From NCBI RefSeq assembly GCF_036688685.1, contig NZ_JAQQPS010000021.1:1-64000 (forward strand): 64,000 bases of DNA, written 5' to 3'. Shown here one piece after another: positions 18,229 through 26,208 of the stretch (within the stretch, counting starts at the first letter, position 1; the number at the start of each line of letters is the position of its first letter). Source of the DNA: JALYUM01 sp036688685. Lineage in GTDB: Bacteria > Pseudomonadota > Gammaproteobacteria > Burkholderiales > Burkholderiaceae_D. Under the pieces are notes generated by a model. The model saw only the letters and a program-made list of their open reading frames with translations, ran no database searches and was not told the origin of the DNA. The translations under genes were made by a program, and so were the position numbers.

Positions 18229-18244
18229 ATTAGAACGTTCTAAT
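18229..18244. promoter_or_regulatory. LacI-type operator, copy 1
   Basis: ATTAGAACGTTCTAAT is a perfect 16-bp palindrome, 63 bases before the receptor start. An identical copy follows with a centre-to-centre distance of 35 bp. The central CG step with symmetric arms is typical of LacI-family operators. Confidence 0.8.
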
Positions 18245-18263
18245 TACTGCTTGAGGCAAACAA

Positions 18264-18279
18264 ATTAGAACGTTCTAAT
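18264..18279. promoter_or_regulatory. LacI-type operator, copy 2
   Basis: This is a second exact copy of ATTAGAACGTTCTAAT, 148 bases before the LacI gene start and 98 bases before the receptor start. The pair most likely controls both divergent transcripts. Confidence 0.8.
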
Positions 18280-18427
18280 GAAACTGAGAGTACTTGTTGT
18301 TTTTGACAGCCGTGTGACCGATAGTATTTTTAGCGCGACCCTCGCGCTGCCGCTGGAGTTCAGGTAAGCTCGGCGCCGGAAGGATACTCAATGACAATAA
18401 TTGCATGTAAAACCAGCGCGGTGCACC

Positions 18428-19537
18428 ATGTCAGATAGACCAAAACGCGCGACGATCCGCGACGTGGCCGTCCAGGCCGGAGTCAGTTTCCAGACCGTGT
18501 CGCTGGTCCTGAATCACCCTGAAAAGGTGGCCGAAAAAACCCTGGCGCACATCCGCGCGGTGATCGATGCACTCCATTTCGTGCCGAGCATGGCGGCCCG
18601 CTCGATGCGCCAGATCCGGACCAAGACCCTGGCGTGCATTTCCTTTGGCGCGCGCGCAACCTACGATAACCGTTCGTTCCAGATCCAGGATACCTACTGG
18701 AACAATGTGCTGCAGATGCTCGGCCGGGCATCCGACGCGCAAGGTTACGCCTTGCTGCAGCGCCACCAGAACGACCAGGATGCCAACGCGCTGGCCGAGG
18801 TGCGCCAGCTGTTCCAGGCCGGCCGCATCGACGGCGTGATTGCCATCGTCGAAACGGTGGCCAACCCGGTCCTGCTCGAATTGCAGCGCGAACATTTTCC
18901 GCTCGTCGTCTTCGGCACGCGCGACCCCGCCCTGCCCTATGTGGCCCAGACCAATGCCGTGGCCAGCGCGCAAGTGGTCGACCATTTGCATGCACAGGGG
19001 TGCCGCCGCATCGCCTTCATTTCCGGCGAACGCGATGGGCGCGCCAACGAAGACGTCAATGAACGCTTGCACGGTTACCGTACAGCCATGCAGCAACACG
19101 GTCTGCCGGTCGACCCGGCCTGGGCGCTGGCCGGCGACTGGTCGCTCGCCAGCGGCCACCGGATCGCGCAGCAGCTGTGTGGCAGTAGTGCCGGCCCGGA
19201 CGCCCTGATCTTCGCCAGCGACCGCATGGCGCTGGGCGCGCTCAAGGGCCTGCATGACATCGGGCGCCGCGTCCCGTCCGAGGTCCGGGTGGTCGGCTTC
19301 GACAATATGCAATACGACGATTTCAGCGTGCCGCCGCTGACCAGCGTCCACTCGCCCGTGTACGACATGGCGACCATGGCGGTGCAGATCCTGGTCGACC
19401 GGATCGAAGGGCGCACGGACGATCTCTTGCCGCAGCACATGTTCGCAACCAGCTTGGTGCTGCGCGAAAGCAGCGCTGTTGGCACTCGGCCAGCACCGGC
19501 AGGAGCGCCGCCATCGCCCTTGCCCGGACCGGAATGA
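18428..19537 (+). CDS. LacI-family transcriptional regulator
   Basis: The 369-residue protein has the LacI helix-turn-helix at about 7-30 (TIRDVAVQAGVSFQTVSLVL) and hinge SMAARSMR, followed by a periplasmic-binding-protein-like sensor domain. The ATG at 18428 fits the family N-terminus better than the in-frame TTG at 18401. It faces a TonB receptor gene across two perfect palindromes, and it overlaps the MFS gene by 4 bases (ATGA). Regulator and carrier are therefore one transcript. The effector is probably the sugar or derivative carried by this system. Confidence 0.88.
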   Translation: MSDRPKRATIRDVAVQAGVSFQTVSLVLNHPEKVAEKTLAHIRAVIDALHFVPSMAARSMRQIRTKTLACISFGARATYDNRSFQIQDTYWNNVLQMLGRASDAQGYALLQRHQNDQDANALAEVRQLFQAGRIDGVIAIVETVANPVLLELQREHFPLVVFGTRDPALPYVAQTNAVASAQVVDHLHAQGCRRIAFISGERDGRANEDVNERLHGYRTAMQQHGLPVDPAWALAGDWSLASGHRIAQQLCGSSAGPDALIFASDRMALGALKGLHDIGRRVPSEVRVVGFDNMQYDDFSVPPLTSVHSPVYDMATMAVQILVDRIEGRTDDLLPQHMFATSLVLRESSAVGTRPAPAGAPPSPLPGPE

Positions 19538-20805
19538 CTGCGCTGTGGCGCGCCTACGGTGTGGGCCATTTCGGCAAGAGCCTGATGTGGCATAGCAGCG
19601 AATTACTGTTCGCGTTCTATCTCACCGAAGTGTGCCGGATGGCGCCGCAGGTCATGGGTGCCGTGCTCGCCAGCGCGCTGTTCGCGAGCGGCTTGATGGA
19701 CATCGCGGTCGGCCATCTGCTGCGCACGCACGCACGCTCCGTGCGCAGCGCCGCCGGCGTCCAGGCCTGGGGCGCCTGCGGCGCCGGGCTGGCCTTTTTC
19801 CTGTTCCTCGGCATGGAGCTGTTGTTTGGCGGCCAGCATGTGATCGCGGCCATGGCGATCGGCCTGGTGTTCCGCCTGGCCTACGCCTTCTACGACGTGC
19901 CACAGAACGCCATCCTGAGCCTGGCGCCAGGTGGCGACCGCCTGCGCGCCGGCCTCGCATCGTTGCGCTTCGTGTGCTCGGGGCTGGCATCGCTGGCAAT
20001 CGCGGGGGCGGCGGCGCTGCTGCTGGCGCACGCGCGCCCCAGCGCCGCCTTCGCCGCACTGGGCGCCATCGTCGGCATCACGGCAGTGTCCACGGCGCTC
20101 GGCTTCCTCTGGGTGGCGCGCAGCGCGACTGCAGGCTGGCCGCTGGCGGCTGCTTCGGCCGCGCCGGCCAGCAGTCAGGATGTCAGCGCCGCACGCACCC
20201 GCCGGGGCCTGGTCCGGTTGCTGGGACTGGCTTTTGGTGTGAGCGCCTGCGCCGTCGTGTTCACCAAACTGGAACCCTACTTTGCCGCGTATATATTAAC
20301 CACGCAGGCGGCGCGCGGCACGCTGCTAGCCGCCGTGGCGTGTGGCGGCATCGCCAGCCAGCCGGTCACGTTCTGGGTCGCCAGCCGCTGGAACGTGCCG
20401 GTGGCCTGCAGGGTTTGTGCCATGTCCGCCATTGCCGGCGCCGGCGCGTTTCTCCTGCCTGGCACCGGCGCCGTCGCATGGCTGCCGGCGACCGGCTTTC
20501 TGGTCGGCTTTGGCCTGCAGGGACTCGGCATGCTGCTGTGGACCGCAGTGGCCAACCTGACGTCCGCCTCGGCACGTACCCCTGCGCCGCTGGCGCCAAC
20601 CGTGGTGTTCGGCCTGCTCACCTTCAGCCAGAAGTGCGCATCGGCGCTGGGCACGCTGGCCATCGGGGCGATCCTCGGCGCGCACCAGGCCGGTGCCGCG
20701 AACACAGGCCGATTGGCGCCGGTCGTGCTGGCGATGGGCGCAGTGCCGCTTGCCTGCGCGCTCGTCGGCCTGGTGTTTGCCCGCCACCTCAAACCGCTGG
20801 GGTAA
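19534..20805 (+). CDS. MFS transporter, GPH/MelB-like sugar carrier
   Basis: The 423-residue protein has about 12 membrane segments. The N-terminus (YGVGHFGKSLMWHSSELLFAF) and the segment FRLAYAFYDVPQNAILSL resemble the glycoside-pentoside-hexuronide:cation symporter group rather than drug exporters. It overlaps the LacI gene by ATGA and would move the ligand captured by the receptor at 15487-18165 across the inner membrane. The substrate cannot be told from sequence. Confidence 0.75.
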   Translation: MTALWRAYGVGHFGKSLMWHSSELLFAFYLTEVCRMAPQVMGAVLASALFASGLMDIAVGHLLRTHARSVRSAAGVQAWGACGAGLAFFLFLGMELLFGGQHVIAAMAIGLVFRLAYAFYDVPQNAILSLAPGGDRLRAGLASLRFVCSGLASLAIAGAAALLLAHARPSAAFAALGAIVGITAVSTALGFLWVARSATAGWPLAAASAAPASSQDVSAARTRRGLVRLLGLAFGVSACAVVFTKLEPYFAAYILTTQAARGTLLAAVACGGIASQPVTFWVASRWNVPVACRVCAMSAIAGAGAFLLPGTGAVAWLPATGFLVGFGLQGLGMLLWTAVANLTSASARTPAPLAPTVVFGLLTFSQKCASALGTLAIGAILGAHQAGAANTGRLAPVVLAMGAVPLACALVGLVFARHLKPLG

Positions 20806-20933
20806 TTCCAGCGTGCCACATTCCTGAAGACCGGACCGGCGTTTCCTGCCGATGTCGGGTCGAAAACGAAGTAAAACTATTTCTCGACTAAAACTTACTT
20901 TATAGTGAGTTCTGATCTTTGAAGGAGCGCGCG

Positions 20934-22199
20934 GTGCACATTCTGATTGGCCTGGTTTTGATCGTCGCACTGGTGGCGTGGTTTTATCATGCAACGCGCC
21001 CTGCCCCTGGCATTGCCGAAAGTGCCCGCAGCGCATCCCTGCAGGGAATGTCCGTTGCCTATATTTCTGGCGGCAAGCTTTTTTGCAAGACCGATAACGG
21101 CCCGGCACGCGAAATTGGCAGCCCCTATATTCAGCAGGTGGTTGACCGCCTCGAGCGCAGCAAGGAGCGCAACGCCTGGAAGCAAGGCACCAGCTTCCAG
21201 GTCGCGGCGCACGGCGGGGTGCGCGACTTTGAAGGGGCCGGGGCGGGCATCCGGTTCAGCTCGGCAATATTCCACAAGGACCGGGGTCTGCTGTATTTTC
21301 TTAGTGACAATACAATTGGCGGACTATTCACGTTCGACCTCGATACGGGCGTGGAACTGCGTCTGCTGCACAAGCAAAGGCTCGACCTGTCTGATCTGCA
21401 GCTCGATGCAGGCGGCAGCCGCATCATTGCCAGCGCCGTCGCTCCGGATGGCATCAGCAATATCGCCACGCTCGACATCGAAGGCAACCAGTTCCGGGAA
21501 ATGACCGCTGGCGACACCGTCGACGCTGCACCCGCCTGGGTGCACAACGAACCCGACACGATCGTGTACCAGTCAGCCGGGCTGGCGCGCAGCCCGCAGG
21601 GGTATGTAGCGGCAACCGGTCACACGACGATCCAGAAGCTTGATATGCGCAGTGGCAGGATTCAGACGGTGCTCGAGTCCAGCGAGCACGACTTCCTGCA
21701 TCCGCGTGTCTCGGCTGATGGTGTATTGCACTTCATCCGGCGTCCGTACGTCGGCACGAATTACTCTGCCGGCAACATATTCATCGACACCCTGCTGTTT
21801 CCTTTCCGTCTATTGCGCGCAGTGTTCCACTACCTGAATTTTTTTTCGCTCATGTACAGCCGTAAGCCGCTCACTGGTGCGGCTGGACCGAAAGTGCACG
21901 CCGACATCAAGCACATCATCCTGAAAGGGCGCCACATTGATGCCGAAAAGGCGCTGCGCAAGGAGAACGCAATCAATGGTGTTGCATCGCTCGTGCCACG
22001 CTCATGGGAACTGGTCAGCAGGACCCGCCAGGGCCAGGAGACTGTATTGGCCACCAACGTCGCCAGCTATGATTTACTGGCTGACGGCAGCATCATTTAT
22101 TCCAACGGCCGCGCGATGTTCCTGCTGGGCCATGGCGGCCAGTCGAGCGTGCTGTTACAGGCAGACCTGATCGGCGAGATCGTCGGCAGATCAGCGTGA
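20934..22199 (+). CDS. Membrane-anchored beta-propeller-like protein of unknown function
   Basis: The 421-residue protein has one N-terminal membrane anchor (ILIGLVLIVALVAWFYHA, about 3-20), then a region with repeated strands and DGISNIATLD / SADGVLHFIRR-type segments that look like a WD40/TolB-like propeller. GTG at 20934 is preceded by GAAGGAG 6 bases upstream, which decides the start over the TTG at 20919. A second hydrophobic patch at about 275-300 (LLFPFRLLRAVFHYLNFFSL) is odd for a soluble propeller. Neighbours give no clue and I do not recognise a named family. Confidence 0.65.
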   Translation: MHILIGLVLIVALVAWFYHATRPAPGIAESARSASLQGMSVAYISGGKLFCKTDNGPAREIGSPYIQQVVDRLERSKERNAWKQGTSFQVAAHGGVRDFEGAGAGIRFSSAIFHKDRGLLYFLSDNTIGGLFTFDLDTGVELRLLHKQRLDLSDLQLDAGGSRIIASAVAPDGISNIATLDIEGNQFREMTAGDTVDAAPAWVHNEPDTIVYQSAGLARSPQGYVAATGHTTIQKLDMRSGRIQTVLESSEHDFLHPRVSADGVLHFIRRPYVGTNYSAGNIFIDTLLFPFRLLRAVFHYLNFFSLMYSRKPLTGAAGPKVHADIKHIILKGRHIDAEKALRKENAINGVASLVPRSWELVSRTRQGQETVLATNVASYDLLADGSIIYSNGRAMFLLGHGGQSSVLLQADLIGEIVGRSA

Positions 22200-22336
22200 C
22201 GGTGTGCGTTTTCGGTGTGGAGTAAATGTGGCCCGATCGTCCCTGTTGCGTCAAGGGCGATGATGACCGGGTTACGGCACGCCGTCCCGGGATGCACTAC
22301 ACTCAATGGGTATTCCAACCCGACAGTGAGGACATC

Positions 22337-22576
22337 ATGCATACCAGCAGAGTGAACCGGCGCACGAATTTGTATAAAAATACCCAGGGTGAAACGTTTG
22401 ACGCGGCTGTGGTCAGGCAGGGTATGTTGCTCAAGCTTCAAGTCAACACCGTCAGTGCCATCGAGTACATGAAGAACCGTGGTATTTCCCCGGCCATCAT
22501 CCAGCGCGTCCTGTCGGGTTTGCAGATGCGCGACGATGACAAGCTGGCCATCGCGACCTTCATTCACCGGCACTGA
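22337..22576 (+). CDS. Small hypothetical protein
   Basis: The 79-residue protein begins MHTSRVNRRTNLYKN, with AGTGAGGA 4-11 bases before the ATG. The frame extends upstream to 22226, but the ribosome site and composition favour 22337. It is basic at the front with a helical second half (SAIEYMKNRGISPAIIQRVL). It has no membrane segment and no metal motif. It stands alone between the propeller-like protein and the PPK2 gene, and its function is unknown. Confidence 0.5.
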   Translation: MHTSRVNRRTNLYKNTQGETFDAAVVRQGMLLKLQVNTVSAIEYMKNRGISPAIIQRVLSGLQMRDDDKLAIATFIHRH

Positions 22577-22682
22577 CCAGGTCAGGCGATGATGGGAATT
22601 GGTGCCGGTGCTTGAGCCGAACCGGACTGTGGCTGTTGCCGTTGCGTGTTGCAACTGCAGACAGCCACACTGTACAAGCGCT

Positions 22683-22697
22683 ATGTGACGCTCACAT
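22683..22697. promoter_or_regulatory. Palindrome upstream of ppk2
   Basis: ATGTGACGCTCACAT is a perfect inverted repeat around a central G, 42 bases before the ppk2 ATG. The halves recall CRP sites (TGTGA/TCACA), but the spacer is 3 rather than 6 bases, so CRP itself is unlikely. It may be an operator or the top of a 5' UTR hairpin. Confidence 0.35.
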
Positions 22698-22739
22698 GAC
22701 TGGCGATCGCGCACGCCGTAGCAAAGGAATCAACGCCGC

Positions 22740-23612
22740 ATGAAAATAGACGCCGATGTGTTTCGGGTGCAAGAAGGCAACACCGTCGACCTCGGTCTGT
22801 GGCACACCCGTACCGACCCGCTGTGCATCTCCGGGAAGCAATACCACAAGCGCCTGAAGGATCACGTGAAGCAGTTGAGCGCGCTGCAACGCATGCTGTA
22901 TGCCTCAAATCAACACGCCTTGCTGCTGGTGTTTCAGGCCATGGATACCGCCGGCAAGGACGGCGCGATCCGGCACGTGATGTCGGGAATCAATCCACAA
23001 GGTTGCCAGGTATGCAGCTTTCAGCATCCTAGTCCACGCGAGCTGCAGCACGATTTTCTTTGGCGCACCACGCGCGACCTGCCCGAGCGCGGGCGCATCG
23101 GCATCTTCAATCGCTCTTATTATGAGGAGGTGCTGATCGTGCGCGTGCATGACAGCCTGTTGCAGGCTGAAGCGGTGCCGGACGCCGCCGCTGACGACGC
23201 CATCTGGCAAGGGCGCTTCCGCTCGATTGTCGACATGGAGCGCCACTTGCATGCCAACGGCACCCGCATCGTGAAGGTGTTTCTGCACCTGTCGAAGGAA
23301 GAGCAGCGCACGCGACTGCTGGCCCGTATCGATGAGCCCGACAAAAACTGGAAATTCAGCGCAGCGGACATGACCGAGCGCGCCTGCTGGGACGACTACA
23401 TGCATGCCTACGGCGAAGCACTGGCTGCGACCAGCACCACCGATTCACCCTGGTTCATCGTGCCGGCCGACAACAAGCACAATGCCCGCCTGATCGTGTC
23501 GCAGATCGTGCTCGATGCCCTGACCGGCCTGCAGCTAAGCTATCCGACGGTCAGCGAAGCGCGCCGCCACGAACTGCAGGCCGTGCGCAAACTGCTCTCG
23601 ACAGCGGGCTGA
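22740..23612 (+). CDS. ppk2: Polyphosphate kinase 2 family protein
   Basis: The 290-residue protein matches PPK2: the P-loop-like FQAMDTAGKDGAIRHVMSGI (about 61-80), then the conserved GRIGIFNRSYYEEVLIVRVH (about 118-137) and a C-terminal WKFSAADMTERACWDDYM. Single-domain PPK2 enzymes of this size use polyphosphate to phosphorylate AMP, ADP or GDP. Length and motif order suggest class III or I; nucleotide preference cannot be read. It stands alone and convergent with the trehalose operon, with a 15-bp palindrome before it. Confidence 0.85.
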   Translation: MKIDADVFRVQEGNTVDLGLWHTRTDPLCISGKQYHKRLKDHVKQLSALQRMLYASNQHALLLVFQAMDTAGKDGAIRHVMSGINPQGCQVCSFQHPSPRELQHDFLWRTTRDLPERGRIGIFNRSYYEEVLIVRVHDSLLQAEAVPDAAADDAIWQGRFRSIVDMERHLHANGTRIVKVFLHLSKEEQRTRLLARIDEPDKNWKFSAADMTERACWDDYMHAYGEALAATSTTDSPWFIVPADNKHNARLIVSQIVLDALTGLQLSYPTVSEARRHELQAVRKLLSTAG

Positions 23613-23627
23613 GGCGCCCGCCGCGCA

Positions 23628-25442
23628 CTACACGACGCTGTGCCACGGCGCCGACAAGCGCACCGCGCAATTGATCAGCCCCACCATCGAATAGGTCTGC
23701 GGGAAATTGCCCCACATCTCTCCGGTGACCGGATGGGTGTCTTCCGACAGCAGCCCCACGTGGTTACGCGCCGCCAGCATGGCGTTGAAAATTTCGCGCG
23801 CCTGCTCCACCCTGCCAATCCGCGCCAGCGCATCGATGCGCCAGAACGTGCAAATGTTGAAGGCCGTCTCCGGTTTGCCAAAATCGTCCGGCGCCTCGTA
23901 GCGGCGCATGTACGGGCCATCGCACAGCGACAGCTCGAGCGCATCGACGGTGGCAATGAAGCGTGGGTCCATGGGATCGATAAAATTGATTTCCGCCATT
24001 AACAGCACGCTGGCGTCGAGGTCGCGCCCGCCCAGGCTTTCGGCGAAGGCCTGGCGTTCCTCGCTCCACGCTTCGTGCAGCAGGCGTTCGCGGATCAGGT
24101 CGGCACGTGCGGCCCACATGGCGGCGCGCGCATCGAGCGCCAGTGCGGCGGCGATCTTGGCGAGCCGGTCGCACGCGGCCCAGCTCATCAGGACGGACGA
24201 GGTGTGCACGCGCGCGCGGGTGCGCAACTCCCACATGCCGGCGTCAGGCTGGTCGTAGACCCGGAACGCCTGCTCGCCCACCGCCTCGAGCGCCGCGAAT
24301 TCGGCAGCACCGGCCTGGCGGAACAGGCGCTTGTCGAAAAACGCCTGGCTGGCGCCAAGAATGATGTTGCCATACACATCGTGCTGGAAATGCTCCTGGG
24401 CCTGGTTGCCCACCCGCACCGGACCGTTGCCGCGGTAACCGGGCAGGTGTTCCACCAGTGATTCGGGTAGCTGTTCCTCGAGCCCGATGCCATACAGCGG
24501 CTGGATATGGCCGCCCTTGGCGCGCGCCACCACGTTCGAGAGCCAGCGCAGGTAGTCTTCCATGGTGCCCACTTCCGACAGGCTGTTGAGCGCGCGCACC
24601 ACGAAGAACGCATCGCGCAGCCAGCAGTAACGATAATCCCAGTTGCGGCTGCTGCCAGGCGCCTCGGGAATACTCGTCGTCATTGCCGCGATGATCGCGC
24701 CGGTGTCCTCGTACAGCGACAGCTTGAGCGTGATGGCGGCGCGGATCACCACGTCCTGCCATTCGAGCGGCACCGCCAGGCGCCGGCTCCAGGTGCGCCA
24801 GTAGCTGATCGTCTCCTTCTCGAAACCAGCGGCCGTGTCGCCGATGCCGCCCTCCAGGGTTTCGTCGGGACCGAGCATGAAATTGGTGGTCTGGTCGAGC
24901 AGGAAATATGATTCTTCGAGCAGGTAGTTGAGCGAGATATCCGTGTTCAGGCGCAGCGTCTGCTCCGGCCCGACATAGCGCACGTGGTGGCTGCCCTGCG
25001 TGGTCTGCGGCGCCAGGCGGCCCCAGTCGTAGCGGGGGCGCAGCCGGACCCGGATGCGCAACGGGCTGCCCAGCAGGCGCACCCGGCGCACCAGCATCAG
25101 GGGGCGGAACATCCGGTCACGGCTCTCGAAGCGCGGCGCGAAGTCGGTGATTTCAATGCCGCGCCCGATGCTGTCATAGAGGCGCGTGCGCAGTACGGCC
25201 GTGTTCGGCTCGTAGACCTGCTCGCTGCGCGCGAAGTCTTCGATCTCGATGGCCCAGATGCCCCCCTTCTCGCTGGCATCGAGCAGTCCGTTGAACACCG
25301 GGTCGCCGTCGAAGCGCGGCAGGCAGCACCAGACCATCTGGCCAGCCTGGTCGATCAGCGCGCTGAAGGCGCAATTGCCAACCACGCCGCAATCGAGCGA
25401 GGCTGGCGGCAAGGCCGTCGGAAAGGTAGTGGAATCGGTCAT
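23628..25442 (-). CDS. Glycoside hydrolase family 15 protein (glucoamylase/trehalase-like)
   Basis: The 604-residue cytosolic protein has the GH15 domain order. A beta-rich N-terminal domain (CVVGN-type start; VWCCLPRFDGDPVF) comes first, and an (alpha/alpha)6 catalytic barrel follows with NWDYRYCWLRDAFFVVRAL. The ATG at 25442 is preceded by AAGGAACTGAT, so the longer upstream frame is rejected. Bacterial members act as glucan glucohydrolases and some are trehalases. It is last in an operon with otsA and otsB, so turnover of trehalose or a related glucoside is likely. Which substrate is used is open. Confidence 0.82.
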   Translation of the reverse strand: MTDSTTFPTALPPASLDCGVVGNCAFSALIDQAGQMVWCCLPRFDGDPVFNGLLDASEKGGIWAIEIEDFARSEQVYEPNTAVLRTRLYDSIGRGIEITDFAPRFESRDRMFRPLMLVRRVRLLGSPLRIRVRLRPRYDWGRLAPQTTQGSHHVRYVGPEQTLRLNTDISLNYLLEESYFLLDQTTNFMLGPDETLEGGIGDTAAGFEKETISYWRTWSRRLAVPLEWQDVVIRAAITLKLSLYEDTGAIIAAMTTSIPEAPGSSRNWDYRYCWLRDAFFVVRALNSLSEVGTMEDYLRWLSNVVARAKGGHIQPLYGIGLEEQLPESLVEHLPGYRGNGPVRVGNQAQEHFQHDVYGNIILGASQAFFDKRLFRQAGAAEFAALEAVGEQAFRVYDQPDAGMWELRTRARVHTSSVLMSWAACDRLAKIAAALALDARAAMWAARADLIRERLLHEAWSEERQAFAESLGGRDLDASVLLMAEINFIDPMDPRFIATVDALELSLCDGPYMRRYEAPDDFGKPETAFNICTFWRIDALARIGRVEQAREIFNAMLAARNHVGLLSEDTHPVTGEMWGNFPQTYSMVGLINCAVRLSAPWHSVV

Positions 25443-25458
25443 ATCAGTTCCTTTGCAT

Positions 25459-26208
25459 TCATTGATCAAGCAGTTGGGCCAGGGCCGCGCGCAACGCGGG
25501 CGCCGAACCGATCCGGTGCTGTGCCACGCTGGGCCCGGCGCCAACCTTGATGGCGATGCCGCCACTGCCCTGCACCAGTGCAAAACCGGCCTCGTCAGTG
25601 GTGTCATCGCCGAAAAACACCGGGCGATGCCCGGCAAACGGCGCGGCGGCCATGAAGGCGGCAATCGCGGTGCCCTTGTCGACCCCGGCAACCTTGACCT
25701 CGACGATCATCTTGCCTTCCATCAGCAGCAAGTCCGGCGTACCGCGCACCACCTGCGCCAGCGCCGCCTTGCAAAGCGGACCGGCTTCTGGCGCCTGGCG
25801 AAAATGCACTGCCAGCGCGCCATACTTTTCTTCCACCCAGACGTCGGGATAGCTTGCTGCCAGCGCGTCCGCGCAGGTGCGCGCCGCCGCCAATGACGGC
25901 AAGGGCGCGTAGAACAGGGTGCCGTCGGCGCCGCGGCGCTGCATGCCGTGCACACCGGCCGCCGGCAGCACCAGCGGCGCCAGCAAGGCATCGATCTGCT
26001 CGATGGGGCGGCCGGACACAATGGCCAGCCTCCCCTCCAGCTGGCGCGAGAGCGCTGCCAGCACGCCGACCAGGCCGGGCGCGACGCGCACCGCAGAGGG
26101 CGTGTCGGCAAGGTCGATCAGGGTGCCGTCCAGGTCGAGGAACAAGGCGTCGTCAGGGTCAATTTTCAGGTTTTGCATCGTCTCGCCGGTAGGTGGTATG
26201 CGCGTCAT
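25459..26208 (-). CDS. otsB: Trehalose-6-phosphate phosphatase
   Basis: The 249-residue HAD-family enzyme has the nucleophile motif DLDGTLIDLADTP (about 23-35), a later SGRPIEQID, and FFGDDTTDEAGF (about 213-224) carrying the Mg-binding Asp pair. It removes phosphate from trehalose-6-phosphate to give trehalose. Its ATG overlaps the otsA stop as ATGA, so synthase and phosphatase are coupled; the internal ATG at 26178 is less likely. The GH15 gene follows 16 bases downstream. Confidence 0.92.
   Translation of the reverse strand: MTRIPPTGETMQNLKIDPDDALFLDLDGTLIDLADTPSAVRVAPGLVGVLAALSRQLEGRLAIVSGRPIEQIDALLAPLVLPAAGVHGMQRRGADGTLFYAPLPSLAAARTCADALAASYPDVWVEEKYGALAVHFRQAPEAGPLCKAALAQVVRGTPDLLLMEGKMIVEVKVAGVDKGTAIAAFMAAAPFAGHRPVFFGDDTTDEAGFALVQGSGGIAIKVGAGPSVAQHRIGSAPALRAALAQLLDQ

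Noticed and set aside
22683..22697. CRP site before ppk2
   Set aside because: The half-sites match but the spacer is 3 instead of 6 bases.
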